From assembly GCA_003255065.1 (NCBI GenBank), contig QAOA01008668.1, forward strand, positions 70,806-134,805: a stretch of 64,000 nt of DNA, given 5' to 3'. The notes below the pieces were generated by a model. It made no database searches. It was given only the letters and a program-made list of their open reading frames with translations, and was not told the origin of the DNA. Below are positions 1-10,984 of this stretch, in pieces. Each line of letters starts with the position of its first letter. Positions within the stretch are counted from its first letter, which is position 1. The position numbers were made by a program, and so were the translations under genes. The stretch is from Cercis canadensis. Its lineage: Eukaryota; Streptophyta; Magnoliopsida; Fabales; Fabaceae.

Positions 1-643
1 CTAATGATTGTCAATTGTATTGGAAGGATAAGGCAAATTATGAAATATGTTCTACATGTGGTCTATCAAGATGGAAGAAAACTAAGAAAGATGTTGAGAT
101 TGATACAGAGGTTGAACCCAAGGATAAAAATTTCATATCTTCAAAGACTGCAAGCCGTATGAGATAGCATAAAGAAGGTAGAACTAAAGATGTACTCTTA
201 AGGCACCCAATAGATTCTTTGGCATGGATTGAGTTCAATTCTTGCTATCCAGACTTCGCTTGTGATGCTCGTAACATCTGCCTTAGGTTAGCTAGTGATG
301 GGTATAACCCATTTAAGACTATGAGTGTCAATCATAGCACTTGGCCCGTGTTCCATACAATCTCCCTCCATTGATAGCCATGAAGCCATCTAATATGATA
401 CTATCACTGATAGTGCTTAGTCCACAAGGCCCTGGAAATAGATCGGACGTGTACTTACAGCCTCTTGTGGAAGAATAGAATTATGGGAGGCTGGGGTTCA
501 AACCTATGATGCTTACACAAATACAAACTTTCAACTCCGTGCAGCACTTATGTGGACTATTAGTGATTTTTCAGCATATGCCAACTTGTCTGGTTAGAGC
601 ACAAAAGGCCAATATGCATGTCCATGTTGCGGTTATGAGACTG

Positions 644-651
644 CCTCTAGG
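644..651. repeat. Target site duplication, left (CCTCTAGG)
   Basis: The octamer is repeated exactly at 1823-1830 on the other side of the nested hAT-like element. Confidence 0.8.
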
Positions 652-1822
652 CAAGGAACAAAATTTCGTTTTGGGATACCGTTTCGATCACCTAAGAAAC
701 AGAAACATTTCAGAAATTTCTTGGAAACGAAATTTTTTTGAAGAAACGTTTCAAATAATTTTAAGCAATAACTTTTTTTTTTTTCAATTTTAAAAGATTC
801 TAACATAATAATACTAGTAGAGATATATAAAATTAGATAGTATAATGTTGAATAACTATTTTTTTTTGGTAACTGAATAACTATATTTTTAATCATATAT
901 ATATATATACTATAAAAAATATAAATATCCAACAAATACATCAATCCATAACCTAATTTTTAATTTGTTTAATAAATATATGTATATATAGACTATAAAG
1001 AATGTTTATCTCTTCATTTTTTAAACTCTTACTAATTGAGTAAAACTAATAAGAAATACAAATTTAAATGGGCTTGTCTGGGCAAAACTCAAAAAGTTAT
1101 ATGTTAAAAAAAATGGGCCAAAGTAAGCCTTGCATCTCTCTCCTAGCATCCATAAACATAATAAAAACCCATTAAAAAGAAGTAAGTGATTGAAACTGGA
1201 AGAGGGGTTGCCGTATAGCAATCCACGCCCTAGTCTTCTTGGGAGTAATAGCAACAGAGGAATTTAAGAGAAGAAAAGCTCTGTGAAAATGAAGAAAGCC
1301 TGGCAGAACCCAAATCCAGAACCTAATCTTTGCGGAACCTCTTCAATGGAAGCATAACGCTAAAGCAAAAAGCTTCACGCCAATTTTGATTTCTAGGGTT
1401 TTGACTTCTGTCTGCAATTTCTTCTTCCTCCACAGTGGTTCACACCTTCAGCTCTGCTATCGTGGTGAGTGAGATTTTTTTTTTCTTCTGAATCAGTGTG
1501 TGATTGGATGTCCAATTCGAAGATGAAGACAATCGATCAGTAGGGTTTACACCTTCTGCAAAGCTCTAGCTTCATAGGTAGAAATTTTTCTGTAGATATT
1601 GTTTGATTTTCTCTATTACACCTCTTCCCTAACTTGGCTGTGATTCCTGATTCATTCCGAAACAAAGCAAATTTCTTCATTTCGATCAAAATTCCTCGAC
1701 ATGGTAACATTTCGATCGAAGCAGTGAAATTTCCATCATTGATAAGCATTTCGTGTTGGTCTCCCACGAAACCGAAAAATTTCGTGCGTTTCATCCTAAA
1801 CAACACGAAATTTTGTTCCTTC
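652..1822. mobile_element. hAT-like non-autonomous element nested in TNP2
   Basis: The insert is bounded by inverted repeats: CAAGGAACAAAATTTCG at the left and its complement, with one mismatch at the outermost base, at the right. It is flanked by an 8-bp direct repeat CCTCTAGG (644-651 and 1823-1830). Removing the insert and one repeat restores an uninterrupted TNP2 reading (CGYETASR followed directly by WLHYSRKF), so both ends are well fixed. Subterminal regions are rich in the motif CGAAA/TTTCG in both orientations. No transposase is coded. Bases 1260-1480 look like host-type 5' leader sequence ending in a possible donor (GTGAGTGAG), perhaps captured. An 8-bp duplication fits hAT; a degenerate 9-bp MULE duplication is the alternative. 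Confidence 0.8.
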
Positions 1823-1830
1823 CCTCTAGG
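1823..1830. repeat. Target site duplication, right (CCTCTAGG)
   Basis: Exact copy of 644-651; the two octamers frame the nested element in the TNP2 coding sequence. Confidence 0.8.
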
Positions 1831-2219
1831 TGGTTACATTACAGTAGAAAATTTTGCTATATGTGCCATCATCATTGGTTGCCTAATAATCATAGGTTTT
1901 GTCGTGACAAAAAATCCTTTGATGGAACTACAGAACTTGGAAGTGCACCAATTAGACAAAATGGAACAATAACCTGAGAAAAATTAGATGGCCTTGGGAT
2001 TAATTTCTTTGATTTGAACATTGATACAAGGCAACCTTGGAAGAAGAAAAGCATATTTTTCAGATTGCCTAATTGGGCACATCATTTATTACCTTATAAT
2101 GTAGACGTAATGGATACTGAAAAAAAAAATGTTTGTCAAAACAGTTTTGGTACTTTGTTAGGTCAAAAACTAAGACCAATGATAGTTATAAAGCACAAAT
2201 GGATCTTGTAGATATGAGC

Positions 2220-2785
2220 ATAAGTGATAGGGACAATGGCACGCAACAGGGTGACACATATGAGTCCATTGGGCCATTCACTAGAGCACGTGCTAGAGAG
2301 CTTCAACCTAACCTTGATCTTGTTATGAGGTCTTATGTAGATTTGGAGCATCACGTGTGGGGCTTGGAAGTTTATTGGGTTATTTTATTTACTCGTACTG
2401 TTTAATTGTTATTTGGGTTTTTAGTAAGTTATTTTGGGCCCATTTCAGTTATTTATTTGAGTTGGGTTTGTTTAAGTTATTTTGGGCCTGTTTAAGAAGT
2501 TAAAGTTTCTTAAGCCCAAATCCAAAAGCCAAACTAAGGTTTGGCAGGTTTTCAGCTATTTAAGGGAGGCTTGTTCCCTTTTGTTGGCAGTTTGAATATT
2601 ATTATCAAATAGAGTGTGTGAGCGTTTCAGCCGCCTATCACTCTCAATCCTCCTATTCTAGAGTGTGGCAAGCTAATCTGATTGTTTTGTGGTGTGAAAA
2701 CTTATTAATTCAGTCAGTTAGTTTCTTCTTCCTTATTTTTGGTTTAGATCCAACCAATTTCCAGCCGCCATTATTTGAGATCTAG

Positions 2786-2788
<3 letters not shown>
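2220..2788 (+). mobile_element. Ty3/Gypsy-like fossil fragment with LTR-like sequence
   Basis: A short reading GPFTRARARELQ near 2268-2305 resembles the tail of plant Ty3/Gypsy polyproteins. It is followed by LTR-like sequence from about 2355 (TGTGGGGCTTGG) with a TATA-like CTATTTAAGG near 2559 and many GGGCC/GGCCC words. The fragment replaces the middle of the TNP2 gene and ends at the CA microsatellite. It is broken and only a small part of an element; exact ends are uncertain. Confidence 0.4.

Positions 2789-2876
<88 letters not shown>
2789..2876. repeat. (CA)44 microsatellite
   Basis: Forty-four uninterrupted CA units run up to a single N at 2877. The N suggests that the true length is unresolved. 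The long cysteine/valine ORFs on the other strand are by-products of this repeat. Confidence 0.95.
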
Positions 2877-2924
2877 NTATATATAAAAGTTTTATTATTA
2901 TCTTGATATAGATATACCCTGACA

Positions 2925-4275
2925 CGACACTTAAGTCCTTTGTCCATAATCGAGCACATCTAGAGGGCTCGATTGCTAAAGGATATTTGGCACATGAATG
3001 TATGACTTCTGGTTCTCGATATCTCATTGGAGTTGAAACAAGGTTTACTCGACCTGCTAGGAATGATAAAGATGATGACTTGTATGAGGATAATGAAAGA
3101 TCACTTTTAGACATAGTTGGGAGGCCATTGGGTAGAAAAAAATTGAAAGGTTTTAATGTCAAAAAGAGGAAAAAGGTTCAACGTGTTCAACTTGATAAGA
3201 CAACCTTGACACAAGCACATTGTTGTGTTCTTTTTAATTGTGATGCAATTGCCCAATTCATTAAGTAAGTAAACAATTTAACTATTTTTGCAACTATACA
3301 TGATTAAATCACATTTCTAACTTTTTGTTTTGGGTTGAATATAGAGAACATGTTGATTTTATTAGGAAACATAGTCATGAACATCATCTAACTCAATATA
3401 AAATGGATAAAATTCAGAATAACAAGTTTGTTAAATGGTTCAGTGAGAGGGTAAGTGTAAAAATTTAGTTGCACTAATGCCATTCTTATTCCTATTGACT
3501 AGTTCAGTTTTTTATTATTAATAACTAAAATTGCTGACATTGTCTTAGGTTAAACGGATGGAAGAACATGGGCAGCAAGTTAGTAATGAAATCAAATGGC
3601 TATCTCGTGGTCCTTATGAGGTGGCACAAAGATTCTCTAGATACATTGTTAATAAGTTTTAGGTTTCATACCACGAAACGTGAGAGAAACCTAACGACGC
3701 AGAATAATGGGGTTGTTAGACAATTTTAGACAAGAGTTATGCTAGTGCAAAGGATAGACAACCAGTTATTAGACAAACTCATTACTATGGTGTATTGGAT
3801 GACATCATTCAACTGGATTATTCAAGTGTCTTTAAAGTTGTCTTATTGAAATGTGATTGGGTTGACATAAATAGAAGATGCAAAAAAGATAGTTTGTGAT
3901 TCACAGATCACTTAGCACACACAGGAAAAGATGAATTTGATGATCCATTTGTGTTAGCAACCCAAGCAAAGAAGGTGTTTTTATGTTAAAGATGAAAAAC
4001 ATAACAACTGGCAAGTAGTTGTATATGCAAAAGTGAGGGACACATATGACATGGGGGATGAGAGATCAATTGAGACTCAGCATGGGAGTGAACAAGTATT
4101 CTCATTTGCAGTTGATGCTGTGCCTAATGATAATGATTGGTTAAGATTGGGAGTGGAAGAAGAAGAAGAAGAAGAAGATGATGATGATGATATGATGGAG
4201 GTTCTCCTTAACACGAAAACAGAACCATATGACAATAACGAAGAGGAGATTGATGATGAAGAGGATTTCTCATAG
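2925..4275 (+). pseudogene. TNP2 C-terminal region of the CACTA element, with introns
   Basis: The reading resumes with SFVHNRAHLEGSIAKGY and TSGSRYLIGVETRF, the conserved end of TNP2, then LTQAHCCVLFNCD. Two introns with good borders are visible: 3265-3344 and 3451-3548 (GTAAGT...AG in both), joining FIK to EHVDFIRKH and WFSER to VKRMEEHG. The downstream DUF4216-like block reads SYASAKDRQPV, YYGVLDDIIQLDY, FKVVLLKCDWVD and DDPFVLATQAKKV. A one-base frame change lies near 3658 and stops follow, so it is dead. The end (4033-4275) is a very acidic tail of glutamate and aspartate runs, common for this family. Confidence 0.85.
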
Positions 4276-4744
4276 TTCTTTTATACATATATGATACTAT
4301 TTAGCCTTGCTTGTAATTTCTTTATTTTAGATTTTTGCAATCTTTTACTTTCCTAAGTTGCACCTTGGATTTGTTGGGCATTCCTTATATGTAAAAACAT
4401 TCAATGACACCTTTTATCCCGAATTTATGTGGCATGCTTTGTGTTTCTGCATAGTAATCAATCACATNATGATGGAGGTTCCCCTTAACACGAAAACAGA
4501 ACCATATGACAATAACGACGAGGAGATTGATGATGAAGAGGATTTCTCATAGTTCTTTTATACATATATGATACTATTTAGCCTTGCTTGCAATTTCTTT
4601 ATTTTAGATTTTTGCAATCTTTTACTTTCCTAAGTTGCACCTTGGATTTGTTGGGCATTCCTTATATGTAAAAACATTCAATGACACCTTTTATCCCGAA
4701 TTTATGTGGCATGCTTTGTGTTTCTGCATAGTAATCAATCACAT
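4192..4744. other. Assembly join: 276-bp duplicate around N at 4468
   Basis: Bases 4192-4467 recur at 4469-4744 with only a few substitutions, separated by a single N. This looks like two contig ends or haplotypes placed end to end instead of merged. The second copy of the acidic tail (up to 4552) is therefore probably not real. Confidence 0.8.
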
Positions 4745-4889
4745 TGAACATTAGTGAATGCACATTAGTTCACAAAACTAGCTTTAACTAGAGACTAATA
4801 ATAAAGTCTGTCACTAAAAATTAAAAAAAAATGGATGCTTTAAAAATGGGACAATTTAATGATTAAAAGATAATCTGACAAATGCTTCA

Positions 4890-5411
4890 AACATAGCTAA
4901 AAGTCTTAAATAGCAACATTTGTAACCAATACAAAAAGATGTCAATCATTTAGCTACAAATAAACAATATCATCCATTGGCAAAAATACAATAAAAGTAT
5001 AACATTATACCAATTAAAAGATAATTTGACGGATATTTTTCAAACCGTAACAAAATGTCTTAAATAGCAACGGCTACCATTTAACAACAGATTGATACTA
5101 AAGTCTGTCAAAAAAAGTCAAAGGAAAATGAAATACTTTAAAAAATTCAATGTAATTCAATAGATGCTTCAAATAGTAGGTAAAAGTCTTCTACGCCAAC
5201 GGGTTTGTATCCAATGCTGTAAAGATTCATCATTTAACAAGGGATTAACAATAAAATTGGTTGGTAAATATAAATGACAAAATAATATTTTATATAATCA
5301 AAATATGACGGATTCTTCAAACCATAATAAAAGGTCTTTTATAACAACAGTTTTATAAATCACAATAACAAGTGTCCGTCGTTATATGTAACTTTTTTTT
5401 TTTTTGTAGTG
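4890..5411 (+). repeat. CACTA 3' subterminal repeats and right terminal inverted repeat
   Basis: A degenerate word close to AAAGTCTTAAATAGCAAC recurs at about 4900, 5050, 5185 and 5335, each time followed by a C/G-containing stretch, as in the transposase-binding subterminal zones of En/Spm. The block ends with the terminal TTTGTAGTG at 5403-5411. Confidence 0.65.
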
Positions 5412-5918
5412 AGCGTAAAACAAAATACGCTATAAATTGCAATAAAACTTGTAGCAAATTTATATATAATATGGGAAATACAATTCAATTGAACAGTTAA
5501 GAAGTAAAGTTCAAAGATAAAGTGATCAATGTGCACATTTATGCTACAGCCTAACAGAATATAAGAAAGTCCATGCAAAATAACTCGTAACTGCAGTTGG
5601 CAATTTTGAATATTCTGTATAATATTTAGCGTCCCGGATACACAATAGTTTTGAAACCTTGTGTTTACAGAACCATGGAGACCATGAAACTGATGAGTTA
5701 ATGGGGATTGCAAAGTTTTTAACAAATGAAAGCAGAGGTTTACCCTTACTGTAAAAATAACAAGAAGAAAGGCATAGGAAACAGTTCGTAGGAAACCCAA
5801 AAAAAAAAAAAACTAGCAAGAAGAATTAGGGAAAATAAAGATATCAAAAATTTGAAGCATGTTTTGGAAAAATTAAGAAACCCTGTAGGGAAAAGTGTTT
5901 TTCCTCATTCTCATTAAA

Positions 5919-7541
5919 CTAGTAAACCAGTATATGTGTCGGAACATAAGTGGTTTTAAGGTTACCATGCACGAGTTCATCTCGAACAAAATGGCAGTCC
6001 ACTTCTATGTGTTTGGTGCGTTCATGGAAGACAGAATTGCGTGCAATGTGCATGGCAGCTTGGCTATCGCAGTGAAGAAGCATAGGGGTAGAGTGTGTGA
6101 TACCAAGACAAGCTAAAATTCCTTTAAGCCACTTCAATTCATAGGTGGTTGTTGCCATAGCTCGATACTCAGCCTCAGCCGAGGAGCGAGACACAATATG
6201 CTGTTTCTTGGTCTTCCAAGAAACTGGTGAGTTGCCCAGAAGCACCATCCATCCCGTAAGTGAGCGACGTGTTAAGGGGCAGCTAGCCCAGTCAGAGTTA
6301 CACCACCCATCTAGCTTGAGAGTACATCTACTACTTAGAATAATACCTTGACCAGGATTGCCTTTCAAGTATCTAACCACACGTAATGCAGCCTCCCAAT
6401 GTTCTGTACGCGGTTGTTGCATGAACTGGGACAAGGTATGGACAGAATAAGATAATTCAGGCTGAGTAAAACAAAGATAAATCAAACGTCCAACCAATCT
6501 GCGATACTGTTCTGGATTATGAAGAATAGGGCCATCGGCGAGGGCAAGTTTGTGATTCTGTTCTAAAGGAGTGCTTGCTGGTTTAGCACCTAGTAACCCA
6601 ACTTCTGCTATGATATCCAAAGTGTACTTTCGCTGGCACAGGTAGAGGTCAGAGGCATTCCTAGCTACTTCAACTCCCAAGAAATATTTCAGGATTCCCA
6701 GGTCTTTCATGTGAAAGCATCTACTTAGATAGTCTTTAAAGCATCGTATGGCATGAGCATCATTCCCAGAAATAATCAAATCATCGACATACACCAAGAC
6801 GACCAGCTGTACGTCTGTATTCCTCCAAGTAAACAAGGAATAGTCCAGGTAGGATTGATTAAAACCATAATGCTTTAGTGCACTAGAGAGTTTTGCGAAC
6901 CAGCACCTCGGGGCCTGTTTTAACCCGTATAGAGACTTACGTAGCTTGCAAACCATACCAGGTTGGGATATATCAAAACCTGGAGGGAATTTCATGTACA
7001 CCTCCTCTTGAAGATCACCATGCAAGAAGGCGTTGTGCACGTCCATTTGATGCAGTTCCCATCGTTTGGCAGCAGCCACAGCTAGCACTAAACGGATAGT
7101 GACCATTTTTGCCACTGGTGCAAAAGTTTCAGTGTAGTTGATACCTTCCACCTGATGGTTGCCAAAGACCACTAGCCTGGCCTTAAACCTTTCTACCGTC
7201 CCATCTGAATGATATTTTATTTTGTACACCCATCGACACCCCAATGCTTTCTTGTTTGGTGGCAAACGCTGGACCACCCATGTTTTGTTATTTTCAAGAG
7301 CGAAGATTTCATTTTGCATGGCTTGTCGCCACCTAACATCCTGGACTGCTTCACGGAACGATGCAGGTTCTCGTTCTGCTGCAAGAGCTGCAAGAAAGTG
7401 TCTATGGTGCAAAGAAAATTTATTACAATTTACATAATGTGTGATGGGGTAAGGCGCACCTGATTGACGTGACGGTGCAGGTGAGGCAGTGACGGGGCTC
7501 AAAATTTGAATGGTGTTGGTGACATAGTCGTTCAAACGCAC
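5919..7541 (-). pseudogene. Copia reverse transcriptase and RNase H region (fossil)
   Basis: This is part of the Copia fossil. It holds WVYKIKYHSDGTVERFKARL, the Copia reverse transcriptase opening, then the catalytic VLVYVDDLIISG and, downstream, RRSLTGWMVLL, SRSSAEAEYRAMA and HIEVDCHFVRDE of RNase H. Family role: copying of element RNA into DNA in virus-like particles. It covers most of the normal domain length. Confidence 0.9.
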
Positions 7542-7675
7542 AGAGGGACGCTTTATGCGATGTCCACGCCCTGACCTCTCACCTTCGAGTGTTTCTCTAC
7601 TCTCTATTACCTGTGTTTTATCATGTTGTCTGTCAGTGGTGTGTGAAGTAAGAGCTTCAGAATTGGGACTATTTG

Positions 7676-9247
7676 TTAGAGTTTCGGTTGCAGTAGTGGA
7701 AGTACCCCCCTAACTTCAAGACAGGGTTCAGTTATGGTTTCCACTGGATGACACACACCTTCATCTTCAACAGGTATTTCTGCTGGAGCGACCATGGTGG
7801 ATATGTGTAAGTTTGGTGCCTCATTTTCTTGGCAAAAAGGAAAGACATTTTCAAGGAAAGTCACATCTCGAGAAACAAAGAATTTCTTCTCATCCAGGTC
7901 ATACAGCTTCCACCCTTTCTTGCCATGTGGATAGCCTACGAAAATACACTTGCGGCTTCTACTAGCAAACTTATCGCCTTTTCTATGCTGGTTGTGGGCA
8001 TAACACAAAGTGCCGAAGACGCGCAAGTGATTATACTCAGGCAAGCGTCCATATAAAACCTCATATGGTGTCTTTCCATTTAAAACTGAAGAAGGAGTGC
8101 GATTGATCAAATAGCCAGCTGTTAAAACACATTCCCCCCAAAACTTGATGGGAAGGTTTCCTTGAAACCTCAGTGCACGAGCCACGTTCAGTATGTGTCT
8201 ATGTTTCCTTTCCACTCTCCCATTTTGTTGTGGAGTTCCAGTGCACGAGGTCTGGAAGATAATGCCATTTTCCATGAAGTAGTTGTTCATACTTACAAAT
8301 TCTGTCCCATTATCACTGCGTATCATTTTCACCTGTTTATTAAATTGTCTTTCAACCATAGAAATAAAGTGCATCAATGTTCGAGACACTTCTTTCTTAT
8401 CAAGAAGCAGGAATATCCAAGTGGCACGTGAACAATCATCTACAATTGTTAAAAAATAAGAAGCACCACATGAAGATGGAGTTCGATAAGCTCCCCATAA
8501 ATCGCAATGAATAAGCTCAAATATATCAAATGCTTTATAATTACTTAAAGGAAATTTATCCCTAGTTTGTTTAGCTCTCTGGCATACATCACAAACTTTA
8601 TTCAAGTGCTCACTATATTTGCCAACATTAGGAACTAGACAAGTGGTCTTCAAAGAAGGATGTCTGAGTCTTTTGTGCCAAAGCTCAACCTGAGTCTCTC
8701 CCTCAACTTTGTACGCCTTCTGATGTGGAATACCTCGGAAGACATAGAGCCCGTCTTTGCACTCACCCGCTCCAATCAGCGTCCTCGAAATGCGGTCCTG
8801 TATAACACACATATTGTTAGTAAATTGCACAACACAATTTGTTTCAGCACTTAATTGTGATACAGATATCAGATTGCAGTTGAGTTTAGGCACATAAAGC
8901 ACATTCTCCAGTTTTAAATCCCCATCCAGTATCACCCTTCCTTCCTTAGTTACATTAACATGTTGGCCATCTGGTAACCTAACAGGACAACCAGGTACTT
9001 CTCGCAGTGTTAGCAGATTTCGTAGATCACCAGTCATATGGTTCGATGCTCCTGTATCAATGATCCATATGTCATGCTTACCAGTCATTCTTTCAGTTGT
9101 ATTGGGCTTGCGATTTTCCAGCAACTCCAGCAAGGCATTCCATTGCTCATTACTTAAGCCAGACAGCCCTGAACTCTCCTTGGTTCCATCGGTTCCTATC
9201 TCACCATGCATCCCTGTTCCAAAGGTTTGTGCAATGTTGGCGCGCAC
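7676..9247 (-). pseudogene. Copia protease-integrase region (fossil)
   Basis: This part of the Copia fossil carries the aspartic protease motif WIIDTGASNHMTG, the GAG-pre-integrase segment LWHKRLRHPS with its downstream CDVCQRAK, and the integrase core with MIRSDNGTEF and GTPQQNGRVERKHRHIL. Family role: polyprotein processing and insertion of the DNA copy. Confidence 0.9.
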
Positions 9248-9349
9248 ATGACTTCCTCGTCCACGTGTTCCACGCTGCTGTCCTCGTCCTCTTCCACCAA
9301 TCTGTCCATCCCCTCGTGGGCGATCTCCCCACCAGTCAGGATACCCAAT

Positions 9350-10054
9350 TCATAGAAAACAACTCCCCTCATCATGTCCGGTCTTGTGACAGTGTGCACA
9401 AACCATGGATTTATCTTTCATGTCACTTCGTCCCCTTGCTCTTGTCCCAGCCTGTACTGCTAGCCCCATTACTTCCTTACGGTCTTCCTTCCCTCTTGTG
9501 ATAGTTCTTACTCGTTCCTCTTGGATTAGTGTGCAGTATACCCGGTTCAATGGGGGCAAGGGGTCTGTGGCAAGAAGGTTGGAACGGACTGTGCTGTATA
9601 ACACATCATCTAACCCCATGAGAAACTGATGCACCCTCTCTTCTTCTCTTCTCTTTTCAAGCTTTGAAGCTATATCACATGAACATTTTCCACAGATACA
9701 AGATGGTATCTGTTCATAATTAGTCAATTCTTCCCACAGTTTCTTCAATTTGCCATAGTATTCTACCATAGTCATTCCACCTTGCTTGCACTCCGCCAGT
9801 TCATATTTCAGCTGCTGTATCCGAGGCCCATTCACCACAGAGAATCTCTCCTGTATATCCAACCACAGATCTCTAGCATTCTCCATATATGAAATGGTCG
9901 AACGTAGTCCAGGTTCCACCGTGTTCAAGATCCATGACACCAACATGGATTGCACAATCCACCAATCTTCCATCTCTGGTGTTGTATCCTTCGGTCGTTC
10001 AATCGTCCCATCGATGAAGCCCCATTTTCTCCTAGCGCGCAGTGATGTCCTCAT
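9350..10054 (-). pseudogene. Copia gag region (fossil)
   Basis: The 234-residue reading has the UBN2-type gag layout: RRKWGFIDGTI near the start, ARDLWLDIQERF in the middle, and a CCHC zinc knuckle CAHCHKTGHDEGSC at the end. Family role: capsid and nucleocapsid. It directly precedes the protease-integrase part. Confidence 0.85.
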
Positions 10055-10229
10055 GGCCCGAGAGCATTCTTCGTAATTCTCTCCAAGCAGCTGGACTTGA
10101 GAGTGATTACACTTCCAAGATTATCACTGGAGCTTAGATCATAGGGGGATGGGGATTTTTTAGAAGTTTCGAATCGTTCTGCCATGGCAGTTGTTCAAGA
10201 GATTGCAAAGCCTTCAGTAAGAAGAACCA

Positions 10230-10242
10230 GGCTCTGATACCA
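10230..10242 (-). other. Copia primer-binding site (initiator Met tRNA type)
   Basis: Minus-strand TGGTATCAGAGCC abuts the 5' LTR. It matches the complement of the 3' end of plant initiator methionine tRNA, the usual primer of Copia elements. Confidence 0.85.
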
Positions 10243-10552
10243 TGTAGGGAAAAGTGTTTTTCCTCATTCTCATTAAACTAGTAAACCAGTATATATATAC
10301 ACTAGTACGTATCCTACTTGGTATCTACCTCTGTTAGGTAGTTAAGATAAATACAAGTTTCCTACTGTAGTTAAGATAAATACAAGCTTACTTATCCTAT
10401 CGTATAGTATACTTATCCTACACGTACTGGGCACTTGCATGTAAGTTAAATCAGCAGTGGTGCATGTACCCCGAGTTGACTCAGCTGGAACATGTGCCCC
10501 GAGTTGACTCAGCTGAGTCACATGTGCCCCAAGTATCCTTTATATCCGAATA
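10243..10552 (-). repeat. Copia 5' long terminal repeat
   Basis: About 310 bp. The inner end is marked by the primer-binding site, the outer end by the probable AACCC target duplication. Two GAGTTGACTCAGCTG words lie near 10472 and 10500, which would suit a W-box or bZIP-type regulatory site, but this is inference. Confidence 0.8.
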
Positions 10553-10984
10553 AACCCAGACAACATACAAAATGTGTATTATTTTCAATTTAGATCTTGA
10601 GCTATGATCTTTCAAATAATAAATTACTAATCGAAAGCTTTTATACTATGCATTATATTTTAGGATTAAGGTAATCACACAAGGTTACTTGATAAGGAAT
10701 TTTGTTGATGGGGATTGATTAATTGAAAGGAGTGTTTGGCGGCACCATCCGGTAAAGGTCACATATATTAAACTAAATCAGCTACCAAAAAAACAGTATA
10801 TATCATACTAGATAAGGGCGCCATTTGATAAATTAAACAGTTTTGGTTTGGAGTGGATTCTATTAAACCCTCTTAGCCCTTTTCATCAGAATCTGTTACA
10901 TGGTATGTTAGTTGCAAATTAAAGCATGATGTGGCTATCACTCAAAAAAAAAAAAAATAGTCAACATAAATACAATCAAGGTTA
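10553..10984. other. Spacer, continuation of duplication copy 1
   Basis: AT-rich sequence matching 28268-28645 and then 28947-28975. No coding signal is seen. It ends where sequence unrelated to copy 2 (CTGTAAGTCCCTATAGTTTGG) begins. Confidence 0.7.

Larger units (their letters stand above)
1..2225 (+). pseudogene. TNP2-like CACTA transposase, N-terminal and middle part (decayed)
   Basis: Bases 1-643 read, with stops, as the TNP2 zinc-binding and core region: CSTCGLSRWKK, then SSKTASRMR and LRHPIDSLAWIEFN, then LASDGYNPFKTMS, YLQPLVEE and CPCCGYETASR. The reading resumes at 1831 as HYSRKFCYM, DKKSFDGTTEL, KKKSIFFRLPNW and NVDVMDTEKKNVCQN, the strongly conserved TNP2 block before the catalytic region. 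Family knowledge: TNP2 is the DDE transposase of CACTA elements and acts on the element ends in the nucleus. Visible breaks include TAG for Trp/Arg in the MR-WH motif, TGA after NGTIT and a stop in the N-terminal part. The reading fades near 2225, where a Gypsy-like piece starts; about 400 residues of the core are missing before it resumes at about 2925. Confidence 0.85.
1..5411 (+). mobile_element. CACTA (En/Spm) DNA transposon, right-hand part
   Basis: A TNP2-type transposase reading runs in pieces from base 1 to 4275, followed by a 3' subterminal zone. The right terminus is TTTTTTGTAGTG, the reverse complement of the CACTACAA end typical of plant CACTA elements, and stops at 5411. The left end is outside the window, so the 3-bp target duplication cannot be checked. 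Two later insertions (652-1822 and about 2220-2788) and an assembly duplication (4192-4744) lengthen it. Homology to the second copy of the host unit begins directly after 5411, which supports this boundary independently. The transposase is dead, with several stops and frame changes. Confidence 0.85.
5884..10552 (-). mobile_element. Ty1/Copia LTR retrotransposon fossil, nearly complete
   Basis: Order on the minus strand: LTR (10243-10552), primer-binding site, gag, protease-integrase, reverse transcriptase-RNase H, and LTR sequence again at about 5884-5935. The shared 52 bases of LTR are identical, so the insertion looks young. A 5-bp repeat AACCC lies at 5879-5883 and 10553-10557 and is probably the target duplication. 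The corresponding site in the second host copy (about 28262) is empty, so it inserted after the segmental duplication. It is broken, with about three or four interruptions. Confidence 0.9.

Noticed and set aside
2771-3162. Long Cys/Val ORFs on the minus strand
   Set aside because: They are translations of the (CA)44 microsatellite.
4033-4275. Acidic 80-residue ORF as an independent host gene
   Set aside because: It continues the CACTA DUF4216-like reading and is the usual acidic tail of that family.
5919-7541. 540-residue frame as a host enzyme
   Set aside because: All motifs are Copia reverse transcriptase and RNase H, with LTR sequence and primer site around it.
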